Shown here: positions 28,389 through 36,916 of the stretch, piece after piece
Layout: every line of letters begins with the position of its first letter
Position numbering within the stretch: the first letter of the stretch is position 1
DNA from: Nonomuraea aurantiaca
GTDB lineage: Bacteria; Actinomycetota; Actinomycetes; Streptosporangiales; Streptosporangiaceae
Assembly: GCF_020215705.1 (NCBI RefSeq)
Contig: NZ_JAIWNB010000026.1
Location: forward strand, 101,347 to 165,346
Length of the DNA stretch: 64,000 nt
Reading direction: 5' to 3'
The notes under the pieces: generated by a model
The model's database searches: none
What the model saw: the letters and a program-made list of their open reading frames with translations, nothing else
Told to the model about the DNA's origin: nothing
Position numbers and translations under genes: made by a program

Positions 28389-29747
28389 ATGTTGCGGATC
28401 TACGACACGCGCGCCAGGCAGGTCGAGGAGATCGCCCCCGCGCGCGCCATGCGCATGTACTCCTGCGGGCCGACGGTCTACCGCCACGCGCACGTCGGCA
28501 ACCTGCGCTCGCAGCTGCTTTCCGACCTGATCCGGCGGGTCCTGGAGCGGCAGCGGGTCCGCATGGTGGTCTGCCAGAACATCACCGACGTGGGCCATCT
28601 GGCCGACGACACGGAGGCCGGCGAGGACAAGGTGCTCATGCGGGCGCGGGCCGAGGGACGCTCGCCGCGTGACCTGGCCCGCTACTACGAGGACGCCTTC
28701 AAGCGGGACACGGCCGCCCTGAACATGCGGCCGCCGGAGCACATGCCCCGCGCGAGCGAGACGATCGACCTGATGATCGAGCTGATCGCCAAGCTGATCG
28801 AGCGCGGACACGCGTACGCGTTGCCGGACGGGGCGGTGTACTTCGACGCCACGTCCTTCCCAACTTACGGCGAAATTTCCGGAAACCGCCTCGACTCCCT
28901 CCGTCCCGACGCCACCGACCCCCGCAAGCGCTTCCACGCCGACTGGGCCCTCTGGAAGCCCTCCGACGGCGAACTGTCCTGGGAGGCCCCCTGGGGCCGC
29001 GGCTTCCCCGGCTGGCACATCGAGTGCTCGGCCATGTCGCTGCACTTCCTCGGCGAGCGCATCGATCTCCACACCGCCGGCATCGACCTGCGCTTCCCCC
29101 ATCATGAGGACGAGCGGGCCCAGTCGAACGCGGCGGCCGGCCACGAGGTGGTGCGCCATTGGGTGCACGGGGAGCACCTGCTGTTCGACGGGCGGAAGAT
29201 GGCCAAGTCCACCGGCAACGTGGTGCTCCTGTCGGACGCGACCGAGGCGGGCCTCGATCCGCTGGCCGTGCGTCTGGCGTTCCTGGAACACCGCTACCGG
29301 CAGCAGCTCAACCTCACCTGGGACACCCTGCACGCGGCCGACAGGACCGTACGGCGGTGGCGGGCACGGGTGGCGGAGTGGTCGGAGTCGCCCAGCGCGC
29401 CGATGGCGGCCGACTACGTGCGGCGGGCGGAGACGGCCTTCGACGACGACCTCGACACGCCGGCCGCGCTGCGTGCGCTGCGTGAGCTGGAGCGGGACGA
29501 GGCGGTGGCGCCGGGGGCCAAGCTGGAGTCGTTCCTGCATCTGGACCAGGTGCTGGGGCTGGACCTGGCCGTCGAGATCGGGCGCTCGCGCGGGTCGGCG
29601 TTGCCGCCGGGGGCGGCGGAGCTGCTGGCCGAACGGGCGCGGGCCCGGGAGGCGGGTGACTGGGCGGCGTCGGACCGGTTGCGCGAGTCCCTTGTGAGCA
29701 TGGGTGTCCGGGTTTCCGATACACCCTCCGGACAGGTGTGGGAGTAG
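28389..29747 (+). CDS. Cysteine--tRNA ligase-like protein
   Basis: A 452-residue class I synthetase close to the normal CysRS length. HIGH-type motif HAHVGN (33-38), zinc ligands Cys26 (YSCGPT), Cys in GWHIECSAM and the HHEDE pair, and the KMSKS loop as KMAKSTGN are all present. The C-terminal helical domain is retained, which argues against MshC (mycothiol ligase), a shorter CysRS relative in this phylum. Either it is the housekeeping CysRS or a second copy; the HAHVG motif and divergent anticodon region make a secondary copy plausible. Its 97-bp leader holds only short tandem repeats. The ATG start has no strong ribosome site. Confidence 0.8.
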   Translation: MLRIYDTRARQVEEIAPARAMRMYSCGPTVYRHAHVGNLRSQLLSDLIRRVLERQRVRMVVCQNITDVGHLADDTEAGEDKVLMRARAEGRSPRDLARYYEDAFKRDTAALNMRPPEHMPRASETIDLMIELIAKLIERGHAYALPDGAVYFDATSFPTYGEISGNRLDSLRPDATDPRKRFHADWALWKPSDGELSWEAPWGRGFPGWHIECSAMSLHFLGERIDLHTAGIDLRFPHHEDERAQSNAAAGHEVVRHWVHGEHLLFDGRKMAKSTGNVVLLSDATEAGLDPLAVRLAFLEHRYRQQLNLTWDTLHAADRTVRRWRARVAEWSESPSAPMAADYVRRAETAFDDDLDTPAALRALRELERDEAVAPGAKLESFLHLDQVLGLDLAVEIGRSRGSALPPGAAELLAERARAREAGDWAASDRLRESLVSMGVRVSDTPSGQVWE

Positions 29748-29875
29748 CCGGCCCTTCGCTCCCCCCCGGCTGCTGGAACCCCGTAGACGGCGGTGTTTCA
29801 GGAGGGGCTCGTGGGGCGGGAGTAGTGATCGTGGGCTGTCAGACTTGAGGGGCTGCGCGAGAGATGGAGGTCTTC

Positions 29876-32425
29876 GTGAGGTTGCGGCCCTACGCCTGGA
29901 TGCCCTGGCCGTTCCGGTGGGTGGCGCGGGCACTGACCGTGGTCCTCGTCCTCGCGCTGGTGCTCGCCGGGGTGCTCGTGCACACGGTGCGACAGTCGTT
30001 CCCTCAGGTGGACGGAGCCGTACGCCTGCCCGGTTTAACCGGGAATGTGGAGATTTATCGTGATAAAGCGGGAATTCCGCAGATCTACGCGGACACGGCC
30101 GAGGATCTGTTCATGGCGCAGGGGTTCGTCCACGCGCAAGACCGGTTCTGGGAGATGGACTTCCGGCGGCATGTGACCTCGGGGCGGCTGTCGGAGCTGT
30201 TCGGCAAGGCGACGCTCGACAACGACAAGGCCATCCGGACCATGGGCTGGCGCAAGGTGGCCGAGCAGGAGCTGCCCGAGCTGGGTGAAAGCACCCGCCG
30301 CTACCTCGACGCGTACGCCAAGGGCGTCAACTCCTGGCTCCAGGCCAACCCCAACGCCTCCGACCGGAGCCTCGAATACTCGGTGCTCAAGGTGCAGAAC
30401 GGGTCCTACAAACCCGAGCCATGGACCGCGCTCGACTCGGTCGCCTGGCTCAAGGCCATGGCCTGGGACCTGCGTTCCAACATGGAAGACGAGATCGACC
30501 GCGCTCTGGCGCTGACGAAGCTGCCTCGGGACCGGGTCGAGCAGCTGTACCCGGATTACCCGTACGACAGCCATATGCCGATCGTCACCCAGGGCACGAT
30601 CGCCGACGACCGCTTCGACGACCGCGGCCGGCTGCCCGCACGCGGCACCTCGACGGATGGCACCACTCCGCGCGGGCAGGGCGCGGCCAGGGCGCTGGCC
30701 CAGGCCGCGAAGGCGCTGGACGCGGTGCCCGGCACGATGAGCGCCGCGGACCGCGAGGGCATCGGGTCGAACTCGTGGGTGGTCTCCGGCGAGCACACGG
30801 CCAGCGGCAAACCCTTGCTGGCGAACGACCCGCACCTGTCGGCGCAGATGCCGTCCGTCTGGTACCAGGTCGGGCTGCACTGCCGGAAGATCACGGAGTC
30901 CTGCTCCTATGACGTGACCGGATTCAGCTTCTCCGGCGTTCCCGGCGTGGTCATCGGCCACACCGACAAGATCGCCTGGGGCTTCACCAACCTGGGCCCC
31001 GACGTGGCCGACCTGTTCCTGGAGCGGGTGAAGGGCGACACGTACCTGTACAAGGGCGAGTCGGTGAAGCTGGAGACCAGACAGGAGAAGATCAAGGTGG
31101 CCGGTGGCGCCACGGTCACCCTGGACGTCAGGAGCACCCGGCACGGCCCATTGATCAACGAGGTGATGGGCGACGTCAAACCGAGCGACGGCGCGAACGC
31201 GGTGGCCCTCCAGTGGACCGCTCTGACGCCCGGCACCACGGTCGACGCGATCTTCGCGCTGAACGCGGCCACCGACTGGCAGGAGTTCCGCGCCGCGGCC
31301 GCGCTCTTCGACGTGCCCGCGCAGAACCTGGTGTACGCCGACACCGAGGGCCACATCGGCTACCAGGCGCCCGGCCGCATCCCCGTACGCGAGAAGGGCG
31401 ACGGCACGTGGCCGGTGCCCGGCTGGACCGGCGAGTACGACTGGCGCACCGCCCCCATCCCCTACGACCAGTTGCCCTCCATGGAGGATCCCGCCGACGG
31501 CTACATCGTGACGGCCAACAACGCCGTCATCGACCCGAGGCATTACCGGCCGCTGCTGACCAAGGACTGGGCGTACGGCTATCGTTCCCAGCGCATCATC
31601 GACCGGCTCAACCAGGAGATCGCGAAGGGCAAGGTCGACGCCGCGACCATGTCCAAGATCCAGCAGGACACCCAGAACGGCCTGGCCAAGACCCTGGTCC
31701 CCGCCCTGATGCGGGTGCCTCTGGCGGGTCCGGCCGTACAGGCCAGGCAGTTGCTGAAGGACTGGGACGGCTCACAGGGCGTCGACTCGGCTCCCGCGGC
31801 GTACTTCAACGCGGTCTGGCGGCAGCTGCTCAAGCTGACGTTCGACGACGACCTGCCCGCCGGTGCCAGGCCGAACGGCGGGGATCGCTGGTACGAGGTC
31901 ATCAAGCGGCTGCTCGAAAGCCCCGACGACCCGTTCTGGGACGACACCACGACCAAGGGCCGTACCGAGACCCGCGACGACATCGTCCAGCAGGCGCTGG
32001 CCTCGGCCTATCAGGAGGTGTCCGACCGGCTAGGCACGGACGTCACGGCCTGGCGCTGGGGCGACCTGCACCAGTTGACGCTCACCAACGGCTCGCTCGG
32101 CACATCGGGCATCGCACCCATCGAGGCACTCTTCAACCGGGGCCCGTTCGAGGTGCCGGGCAGCAAGGACGCCCCGAACGCCACTGGCTGGAACGCGCAG
32201 CGCGACTACACGGTGACGTCGGTGCCGTCGATGCGGATGATCGTCGATCTGGGCGATCTGGACAAGTCTGAGTGGATCAACCTGACGGGGGCTTCGGGGC
32301 ACGCGTTCCACGACAACTACTGGGACCAGGCGCCGCTGTGGGCAAAGGGACAATTGCTCCCGATGTATTCGAAACCTGCAACCGTCAAGAAGGCCGCCGC
32401 CCACACCTTGCGCCTCACCCCCTGA
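29876..32425 (+). CDS. Penicillin acylase family protein (S45 N-terminal nucleophile hydrolase)
   Basis: An 849-residue exported precursor with an N-terminal membrane/signal segment (ALTVVLVLALVLAGVLVHTV). The alpha chain (VEIYRDKAGIPQIYADTAEDLFMAQGFVHAQDRFWEMD) is followed by a spacer and the autoprocessing site GIGSNSWVV, where Ser298 would become the N-terminal nucleophile of the beta chain. Downstream are NDPHLSAQMPSVWYQVGLH and VTANNAVIDPRHY. Family members deacylate beta-lactams, acyl-homoserine lactones or other amides; the substrate is not readable. GTG 29876 follows GGAGG by six bases and is preferred to ATG 29864. The gene end is echoed twice downstream. Confidence 0.88.
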   Translation: MRLRPYAWMPWPFRWVARALTVVLVLALVLAGVLVHTVRQSFPQVDGAVRLPGLTGNVEIYRDKAGIPQIYADTAEDLFMAQGFVHAQDRFWEMDFRRHVTSGRLSELFGKATLDNDKAIRTMGWRKVAEQELPELGESTRRYLDAYAKGVNSWLQANPNASDRSLEYSVLKVQNGSYKPEPWTALDSVAWLKAMAWDLRSNMEDEIDRALALTKLPRDRVEQLYPDYPYDSHMPIVTQGTIADDRFDDRGRLPARGTSTDGTTPRGQGAARALAQAAKALDAVPGTMSAADREGIGSNSWVVSGEHTASGKPLLANDPHLSAQMPSVWYQVGLHCRKITESCSYDVTGFSFSGVPGVVIGHTDKIAWGFTNLGPDVADLFLERVKGDTYLYKGESVKLETRQEKIKVAGGATVTLDVRSTRHGPLINEVMGDVKPSDGANAVALQWTALTPGTTVDAIFALNAATDWQEFRAAAALFDVPAQNLVYADTEGHIGYQAPGRIPVREKGDGTWPVPGWTGEYDWRTAPIPYDQLPSMEDPADGYIVTANNAVIDPRHYRPLLTKDWAYGYRSQRIIDRLNQEIAKGKVDAATMSKIQQDTQNGLAKTLVPALMRVPLAGPAVQARQLLKDWDGSQGVDSAPAAYFNAVWRQLLKLTFDDDLPAGARPNGGDRWYEVIKRLLESPDDPFWDDTTTKGRTETRDDIVQQALASAYQEVSDRLGTDVTAWRWGDLHQLTLTNGSLGTSGIAPIEALFNRGPFEVPGSKDAPNATGWNAQRDYTVTSVPSMRMIVDLGDLDKSEWINLTGASGHAFHDNYWDQAPLWAKGQLLPMYSKPATVKKAAAHTLRLTP

Positions 32426-32513
32426 CAGTGACCTGCCGGGGCGCTCCCTGACCTTTGCCCCTTACGCCCTGATCTGGTGGGGCGCTCCTTAGCCTCTGTG
32501 CTTCATCCCCTGA
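32403..32513. repeat. Degenerate tandem copies of the acylase 3' end
   Basis: The gene end ACCTTGCGCCTCACCCCCTGA (ending at the 32425 stop) is echoed as ACCTTTGCCCCTTACGCCCTGA (to 32472) and CCTCTGTGCTTCATCCCCTGA (to 32513). The first two units also share GGGGCGCTCC further on. Unit lengths are ~48 and ~41 bases. Confidence 0.6.
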
Positions 32514-32589
32514 CCTGGCAGCTACGACCACAGCTGTATGCGGAATCAAGACCCTGGGCTGACGCCCGCAGCCCCTCCTCCACATCACC

Positions 32590-33525
32590 ATGGCGAACAT
32601 GACTCGCCTCTGGTACCTGATCGGACTGCTGCTGATCGTCTCCGGGCTCGTCCACCTGGGCGTGCTCGTGCTCGACGGTGGCCCGTGGGACGGCCCTGTG
32701 TCGTGGCGCAAACCGTTCACGTTCGGGGTCTCGTTCGGGTTGAGCGTGCTTTCGCTCACCTGGGTGTCACAGTTCATCCGGCTACGCAGGCGCAACGTCC
32801 TCCTTGGCGTCTTCGCCGTGGCCTCGGTCGTGGAGGTCGCGCTCATCAGCGTGCAGGCGTGGCGCGGCGTCCCCTCGCACTTCAACATGTCCACCGACGT
32901 GGACTCGCTCATCGCCAGAACACTGGCCGCCGGCGGCTTCACCCTGATCGCCATAGCAATCTTCATGACCATCTCCGCCTTCCGCCCGTCACACCCGGAT
33001 ACCGGCGAGCCGCCCAGCACGGATCCCGGCGGGTCTCTCATCGTGCAGTTGGCCGGGTCGGTTGGCGGGCGTTTGGCCGGATCGCCCAGCATGCGGCTGG
33101 CCGTCCAGGCCGGGTTAGGCACGTTCCTGGCGGCGATGGCCTTCGGGGGCATCATGATCGCCCGCGGAGTGGTCGAGGCCATGACCGGCTCCCAGCAGCT
33201 CGCCTACACGGTGGCCGGCTCGCTCAAACCCGCCCACGCCATCCTCATGCACGGTGTGCTGCTCCTGCCCGCCCTGGCCTGGCTCCTCTCCCGCACCCAC
33301 CCGTCCGAGCAGACCCGCCTGCGTGTCGTACGACTGGCGATCTGGACGTACATCACCGTCTCCGCGATCGTCTCGGCCCTGGCCCTCTTCGACATCACCA
33401 TCGTCAGCCCGTCAACCGCCTCGGTGCTCTGCGCGGGCGCGATCTCAGGCCTGGCCATCGGCGCCCTGGCTCTGGGCACGTATCTCCCCCACATCAGGAG
33501 ACGAAGGAGCGTGACTCCCCGATAG
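32590..33525 (+). CDS. Polytopic membrane protein of unknown function
   Basis: A 311-residue protein with about seven to eight membrane helices (WYLIGLLLIVSGLVHLGVLVL at the N-terminus; ILMHGVLLLPALAWLLS and LCAGAISGLAIGALALG towards the C-terminus) and short loops. I do not recognise the family; WRKPFTFGVSFGLSVLSLTW and the paired His in HAILMHG are the only striking motifs. Its last 32 bases overlap the 3' end of the convergent MBL-fold gene. Confidence 0.7.
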   Translation: MANMTRLWYLIGLLLIVSGLVHLGVLVLDGGPWDGPVSWRKPFTFGVSFGLSVLSLTWVSQFIRLRRRNVLLGVFAVASVVEVALISVQAWRGVPSHFNMSTDVDSLIARTLAAGGFTLIAIAIFMTISAFRPSHPDTGEPPSTDPGGSLIVQLAGSVGGRLAGSPSMRLAVQAGLGTFLAAMAFGGIMIARGVVEAMTGSQQLAYTVAGSLKPAHAILMHGVLLLPALAWLLSRTHPSEQTRLRVVRLAIWTYITVSAIVSALALFDITIVSPSTASVLCAGAISGLAIGALALGTYLPHIRRRRSVTPR

Positions 33526-34432
33526 CCAGATCCCACAGACCCTCTCGTGGCAAGCTCTGGGCGCGCCAGGCTGACCGTGCCGCCTCGATCGGCGCCAGCA
33601 GCGGCTCCCCCGACAGCACAAACGTGCCCCAGTGCATGGTGGCCATCCGCCGCGCCCCGACGTCCAGACACCCCTGCACCGCCTCCTCGGGGTTGACGTG
33701 CGCGGCCTTCATGAACCAGTTCGGCTCGTACGCGCCCACCGGCATGAGCGCCAGGTCCAGCCCACCGAACCTGTCCCCGATCTGCGCCAGCCGGTCTCCG
33801 TAGCCGGTGTCGCCCGCGAAGTAGACCGAGCGGTCGATCACCCACCCACCCCAAAGCGTCTTGCACGTGTCCCAGACGGTCCGCCGACTCCAGTGGTGGG
33901 CGGGTACGAAGTCGAACGTGACACCGTCGATCGACGTGGACTCCCACCAGTCCAGCTCCGTCACCCGGGTGAAGCCGCGCCGGTCGAACCAGGGCTTCAG
34001 CCGCGCGGGCACGAGGATGGGCGTGTCCCTCGGCAGCTTGCGCATGGTGGGCGCGTCGAGGTGGTCGTAGTGGTTGTGGCTGATCACCACGGCGTCGATC
34101 CTCGGCAGGTCGCTCCAGGCGACACCCGGAGGCGTCAGCCGCTGCCGTACACCGGGAATCCTGCGCGACCACACCGGATCGGTCAGGATCGTCAGCCCTC
34201 TGATCTGCAGTACGAATGTGGAGTGACCCACCCAGGTGACCATGGTCTCGCCGGTGGCGGCCCGAGGAAGACCGCCGTTGCGCAGCACCGGAATCTGATC
34301 GGCGTCACCGATGTCCGGACGGAACGCGCCGTGCCAGGTGACGCTCAGCAGCTCACGAAACTCGGGGAGGGGGGCGGTGAGGCGGTCTTTGAAGCTGTCC
34401 GGCCAGTGCGGGACTTCGATCGTCTGCGTCAT
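33494..34432 (-). CDS. MBL-fold metallo-hydrolase (UlaG/NAPE-PLD-like)
   Basis: A 312-residue metallo-beta-lactamase-fold enzyme. Metal motifs are SHNHYDHLD (HxHxDH), the His in PAHHWSRR, Asp in YFAGDTGYGD and a late His in ATMHWGTF. The W-V-G-HSTFVLQIRG start and the DPVWSRRIPGVRQRL loop are typical of the subgroup that includes N-acyl-phosphatidylethanolamine phospholipase D. The reaction is probably phosphodiester or lactone hydrolysis; the substrate is unknown. It is convergent and overlapping with the membrane-protein gene. Confidence 0.85.
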   Translation of the reverse strand: MTQTIEVPHWPDSFKDRLTAPLPEFRELLSVTWHGAFRPDIGDADQIPVLRNGGLPRAATGETMVTWVGHSTFVLQIRGLTILTDPVWSRRIPGVRQRLTPPGVAWSDLPRIDAVVISHNHYDHLDAPTMRKLPRDTPILVPARLKPWFDRRGFTRVTELDWWESTSIDGVTFDFVPAHHWSRRTVWDTCKTLWGGWVIDRSVYFAGDTGYGDRLAQIGDRFGGLDLALMPVGAYEPNWFMKAAHVNPEEAVQGCLDVGARRMATMHWGTFVLSGEPLLAPIEAARSAWRAQSLPREGLWDLAIGESRSFVS

Positions 34433-34516
34433 ACGCGTCGCTCTGCCCTACGTAGCGGATCAGTCACGCGGACCGTTCGCGACCTGCGCCGCTTCCCCAC
34501 CAGAGGCGTAAACGGG

Positions 34517-34948
34517 TCACCCCGGCCCACCCCGACCCGCCCCCCTCCTCCACCAGAGGGGTGCGCGTGGGTATCCGCCGTCGTCGAGTCCGGCCAGCCG
34601 TTCGAAGACGTTGTACGAGGCCTGGTGCCCGCAGACCACTACGGACACGAGCATGGCCACCAAGTAGAGCGGGAGCATCGGCAGGCCGGCGCAGCAGGCC
34701 CACTGGGTGGCGTGCCGCCCCTCGTGCCGGATGAGTTGGTCTTCGAGCGAGTCGCGCCTGGTCAGGACCACATTTCCGACGGTGAAGGCCCCGGCGATGG
34801 GGAAGCGGTAGCGGTAGCCGAACGCGAGGACGAGGCCGTTGGGCCCACCCTGCCTCGTGGCACCGCCTACGACGGAGATCAGCAGACCGAGCGGGGTGGA
34901 GAGGTTGACGTAGTTCACCGCCCGCCGGAACCGATAGCGCCTGTTCAT
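34517..34948 (-). CDS. Hypothetical protein with HExxH-like motif
   Basis: A 143-residue protein not assigned to a family. It has hydrophobic stretches (STPLGLLISVVGGA; PMLPLYLVAMLVSVVVCG) and RHEGRHATQW, a HExxH-type element that in short actinobacterial proteins is sometimes annotated as peptidase-like. The C-terminus is Gly/Arg-rich. It is divergent from the secreted Thr/Pro-rich gene. Confidence 0.6.
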   Translation of the reverse strand: MNRRYRFRRAVNYVNLSTPLGLLISVVGGATRQGGPNGLVLAFGYRYRFPIAGAFTVGNVVLTRRDSLEDQLIRHEGRHATQWACCAGLPMLPLYLVAMLVSVVVCGHQASYNVFERLAGLDDGGYPRAPLWWRRGAGRGGPG

Positions 34949-35023
34949 GCGTTTCAGCCTTGACCAATCTTGACAAGACGGAATAATGATCCGCGTCCTG
35001 AAATCTCCCCCAAGAGCAGGATT

Positions 35024-35971
35024 ATGAGATTCACCATTGTGGGCGCGCTGGTCGGCACCATGGCCTTGGCCGGAGCCGGCGGAGTCGCGATCACCCAGAC
35101 GTCAGCGTCCGATCCCCTCAATTCCACTGGCCCTCCTCTCCGCGTAGAAGTGGCGTTACCCGCCGCCGCCCCGACGACGACCCCCACCCCTGAAGTCGGG
35201 AAGTACACCGCGAAGACAAAGGTCGTCAAGAAGAAGGGCGTCTCGTATCTGGATGTCTCCATCAAGTACGACGGAGCGGCCAGGTTCAGTGTGAAACAGA
35301 AGGTCTGCAAGGCCAAGTCCTGCAAGACGACGGCCACCGACCTCCCCGTGACCACCGGCGCCGGCCAGATCAGCAAGAAGATCGGCAAGGGCAGCTACAA
35401 GGCCAAGGGCAAACCCGGCATCAAGGTCAAGGTCCTGCCCTGGCCCACCCGCACCGTGACAGCCACCCCAACGGCGACGATCACCGGCACCCCTGGCACC
35501 AGTGATTCGGTAACCAATACGGCGACCGCGACTGTGACCGAAACTGCCACGGCGACCACCACGGTCACCCAGCAGGCCACGGTCACGGTCACTGAAGCCG
35601 CCCCAGCGGCCACGGTCACCGCAACGGTCACCTTCACCTGCCAGCCCAACACCGCAGAACCGTTGGCCCCCACCGAGACCCCGACAACCCCAGAACCCCC
35701 GACCACCTCGGTAACCCCGGAACCCACCCCGACCCCGACCCCATCGGTCACGGCGTCGGACACGGCGTCTCAGGCAACGCCCGAGACGCCACCGAACACA
35801 GCGTCCGAGACGGTGACATCGACCGAGTCCGCCGCGGAGCCGGTCCCCACGTGCCCGGCAGCGGCGGAAACGCCGTCGGGGACCCCCACGGCGGAAACAC
35901 CGACGCCAACGGACACAGCGTCCGAAACACCGGCGCCAGCGAACACAACCCCCGTTCCCGAGGCCCAATAA
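35024..35971 (+). CDS. Secreted Thr/Pro-rich low-complexity protein
   Basis: A 315-residue exported protein. The signal peptide is MRFTIVGALVGTMALAGAGGVAITQTSA; the following ~100 residues form a small basic domain with many Lys (KYTAKTKVVKKKGVSYLDVSIKYDGAARFSVKQKVCKAKSC). The rest is Thr/Pro/Ala/Val repeats such as TVTETATATTTVTQQATVTVTEA and TPTPTPS, likely O-mannosylated or wall-spanning. Only three to four Cys occur. ATG 35024 is taken over an earlier TTG because it starts the signal peptide. The function is unknown. Confidence 0.7.
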   Translation: MRFTIVGALVGTMALAGAGGVAITQTSASDPLNSTGPPLRVEVALPAAAPTTTPTPEVGKYTAKTKVVKKKGVSYLDVSIKYDGAARFSVKQKVCKAKSCKTTATDLPVTTGAGQISKKIGKGSYKAKGKPGIKVKVLPWPTRTVTATPTATITGTPGTSDSVTNTATATVTETATATTTVTQQATVTVTEAAPAATVTATVTFTCQPNTAEPLAPTETPTTPEPPTTSVTPEPTPTPTPSVTASDTASQATPETPPNTASETVTSTESAAEPVPTCPAAAETPSGTPTAETPTPTDTASETPAPANTTPVPEAQ

Positions 35972-36130
35972 CCCCGGCCCCGCCGACCCAGCTCCCCATC
36001 CGGGGCCGGGTCGGCGGCCACCGTGGCACACAGGCACATAGGCGCCCAGGCGCACGAGCACGTGGCCGCACGCGCGGGCACACGCGCACAGGCACACGGG
36101 GCTCATCGGGCTCGTCCGGACATACAGGGC

Positions 36131-36200
36131 CCTGCAGGACCCACGTTTCACCCGCAGCACCTACATTCCGCCCGTAGGAGCCGCATTCCCCCGAAGAGCC
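36131..36200. repeat. Three 20-nt-period degenerate repeats in a 426-bp gene-free gap
   Basis: On the minus strand GAATGCGGCTCCTACGGGCG, GAATGTAGGTGCTGCGGGTG and AAACGTGGGTCCTGCAGGGC follow each other. The gap 35972-36397 also has a GGCACA/GCGCACG-rich tract (36024-36100) and repeat copy D. No gene is supported in this gap. Confidence 0.5.
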
Positions 36201-36264
36201 GACAGTGCCCGTCGCATAGGGGCACCGGCCCACACATGACTACGGCCGGGGTCAAGAATGCGCA

Positions 36265-36361
36265 CGTCACGGCGTCCAGCGACCTCCACCGGAGGAGCGT
36301 GCCCCTGGACAGAGCCCGACCCCGTGCGGCGGGTGGGGCCCACCGGGCCTGCCGTAAAAGA
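36265..36361 (+). repeat. Intergenic repeat, copy D of the 124-bp family
   Basis: 97 bases matching the right part of copies A and B: CGTCACGGCG, CTCCACCGGAGGAGCGT, CCTGGACAGAGCCCGACCCC, GCGGGTGGGG and the end TGCCGTAAAAGA. It lies 31.6 kb from copy B and just downstream of the flavin reductase gene. Confidence 0.8.
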
Positions 36362-36397
36362 TCCCAAAACAAGTCGGCGACGCAGCTGCCTCCATGC

Positions 36398-36898
36398 TCA
36401 TAAGGTCTTGTAGCGGCCCTGGTGGTAGAGCAGCGGACGGTCGTCGGCGCGCGCGCCGAGCGCAGTAACCCCACCCACCACGATCGAGTGGTCGCCGCCC
36501 TCATGGACGGAGGTCGTCCGGGCCTCCAGCGTCGCCACGGCGTCGGTGAAGAGCGCCACGCCCGATTCGCCTCGATGGTGCGCCCAGCGTGCCAGTTGCC
36601 CGTCGAGCTCCCGCCCCCGATGCGCGAAGAACCGCGACGCGTCCTCCATGGACGCAGGCAGCACCGACACCCCCCACACACCCGCCTCCATCACGGCGTC
36701 GTGGAACCGGGCCACCTTTTCCGCGCAGAACAGGACGAGCAGCGGGTCCAGTGACACGGACGTGAACGAGTTCACGGTCATCGCGTGATCGATCCCGTCG
36801 AGCCTGGTCGTGACGATCGCGACTCCAGTGGCGAACCGCCCGACCACCTTGCGGTAGATGTCCCGATCAACGTGCTGCTCTGCGGAACCATGGTGCAC
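36398..36898 (-). CDS. Flavin reductase domain protein
   Basis: A 166-residue FMN-binding split-barrel protein. It contains YRKVVGRFATGVAIVTTRLDGIDHAMTVNSFTSVSLDPLLVLFC, the signature of flavin reductase-like (DIM6/NTAB) proteins, and HSIVVGGV near the C-terminus. Such proteins supply reduced flavin to monooxygenases or act as small oxidoreductases. It starts 18 bases after the DUF6113 gene and is probably in the mshB transcript, which might tie it to thiol redox, but that is inference. Confidence 0.85.
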   Translation of the reverse strand: MHHGSAEQHVDRDIYRKVVGRFATGVAIVTTRLDGIDHAMTVNSFTSVSLDPLLVLFCAEKVARFHDAVMEAGVWGVSVLPASMEDASRFFAHRGRELDGQLARWAHHRGESGVALFTDAVATLEARTTSVHEGGDHSIVVGGVTALGARADDRPLLYHQGRYKTL

Positions 36899-36916
36899 GA
36901 TCGCTACTTTATGCCT

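Noticed and set aside
28389..29747. Mycothiol ligase MshC
   Set aside because: The length and retained C-terminal domain fit CysRS better than the shorter MshC; kept as an alternative only.
26529..29933. A 1134-codon open frame on the minus strand
   Set aside because: It is antisense to the helicase-operon protein B and the cysS-like gene and is Arg/Pro/Gly-rich with no motif, a GC-driven shadow.
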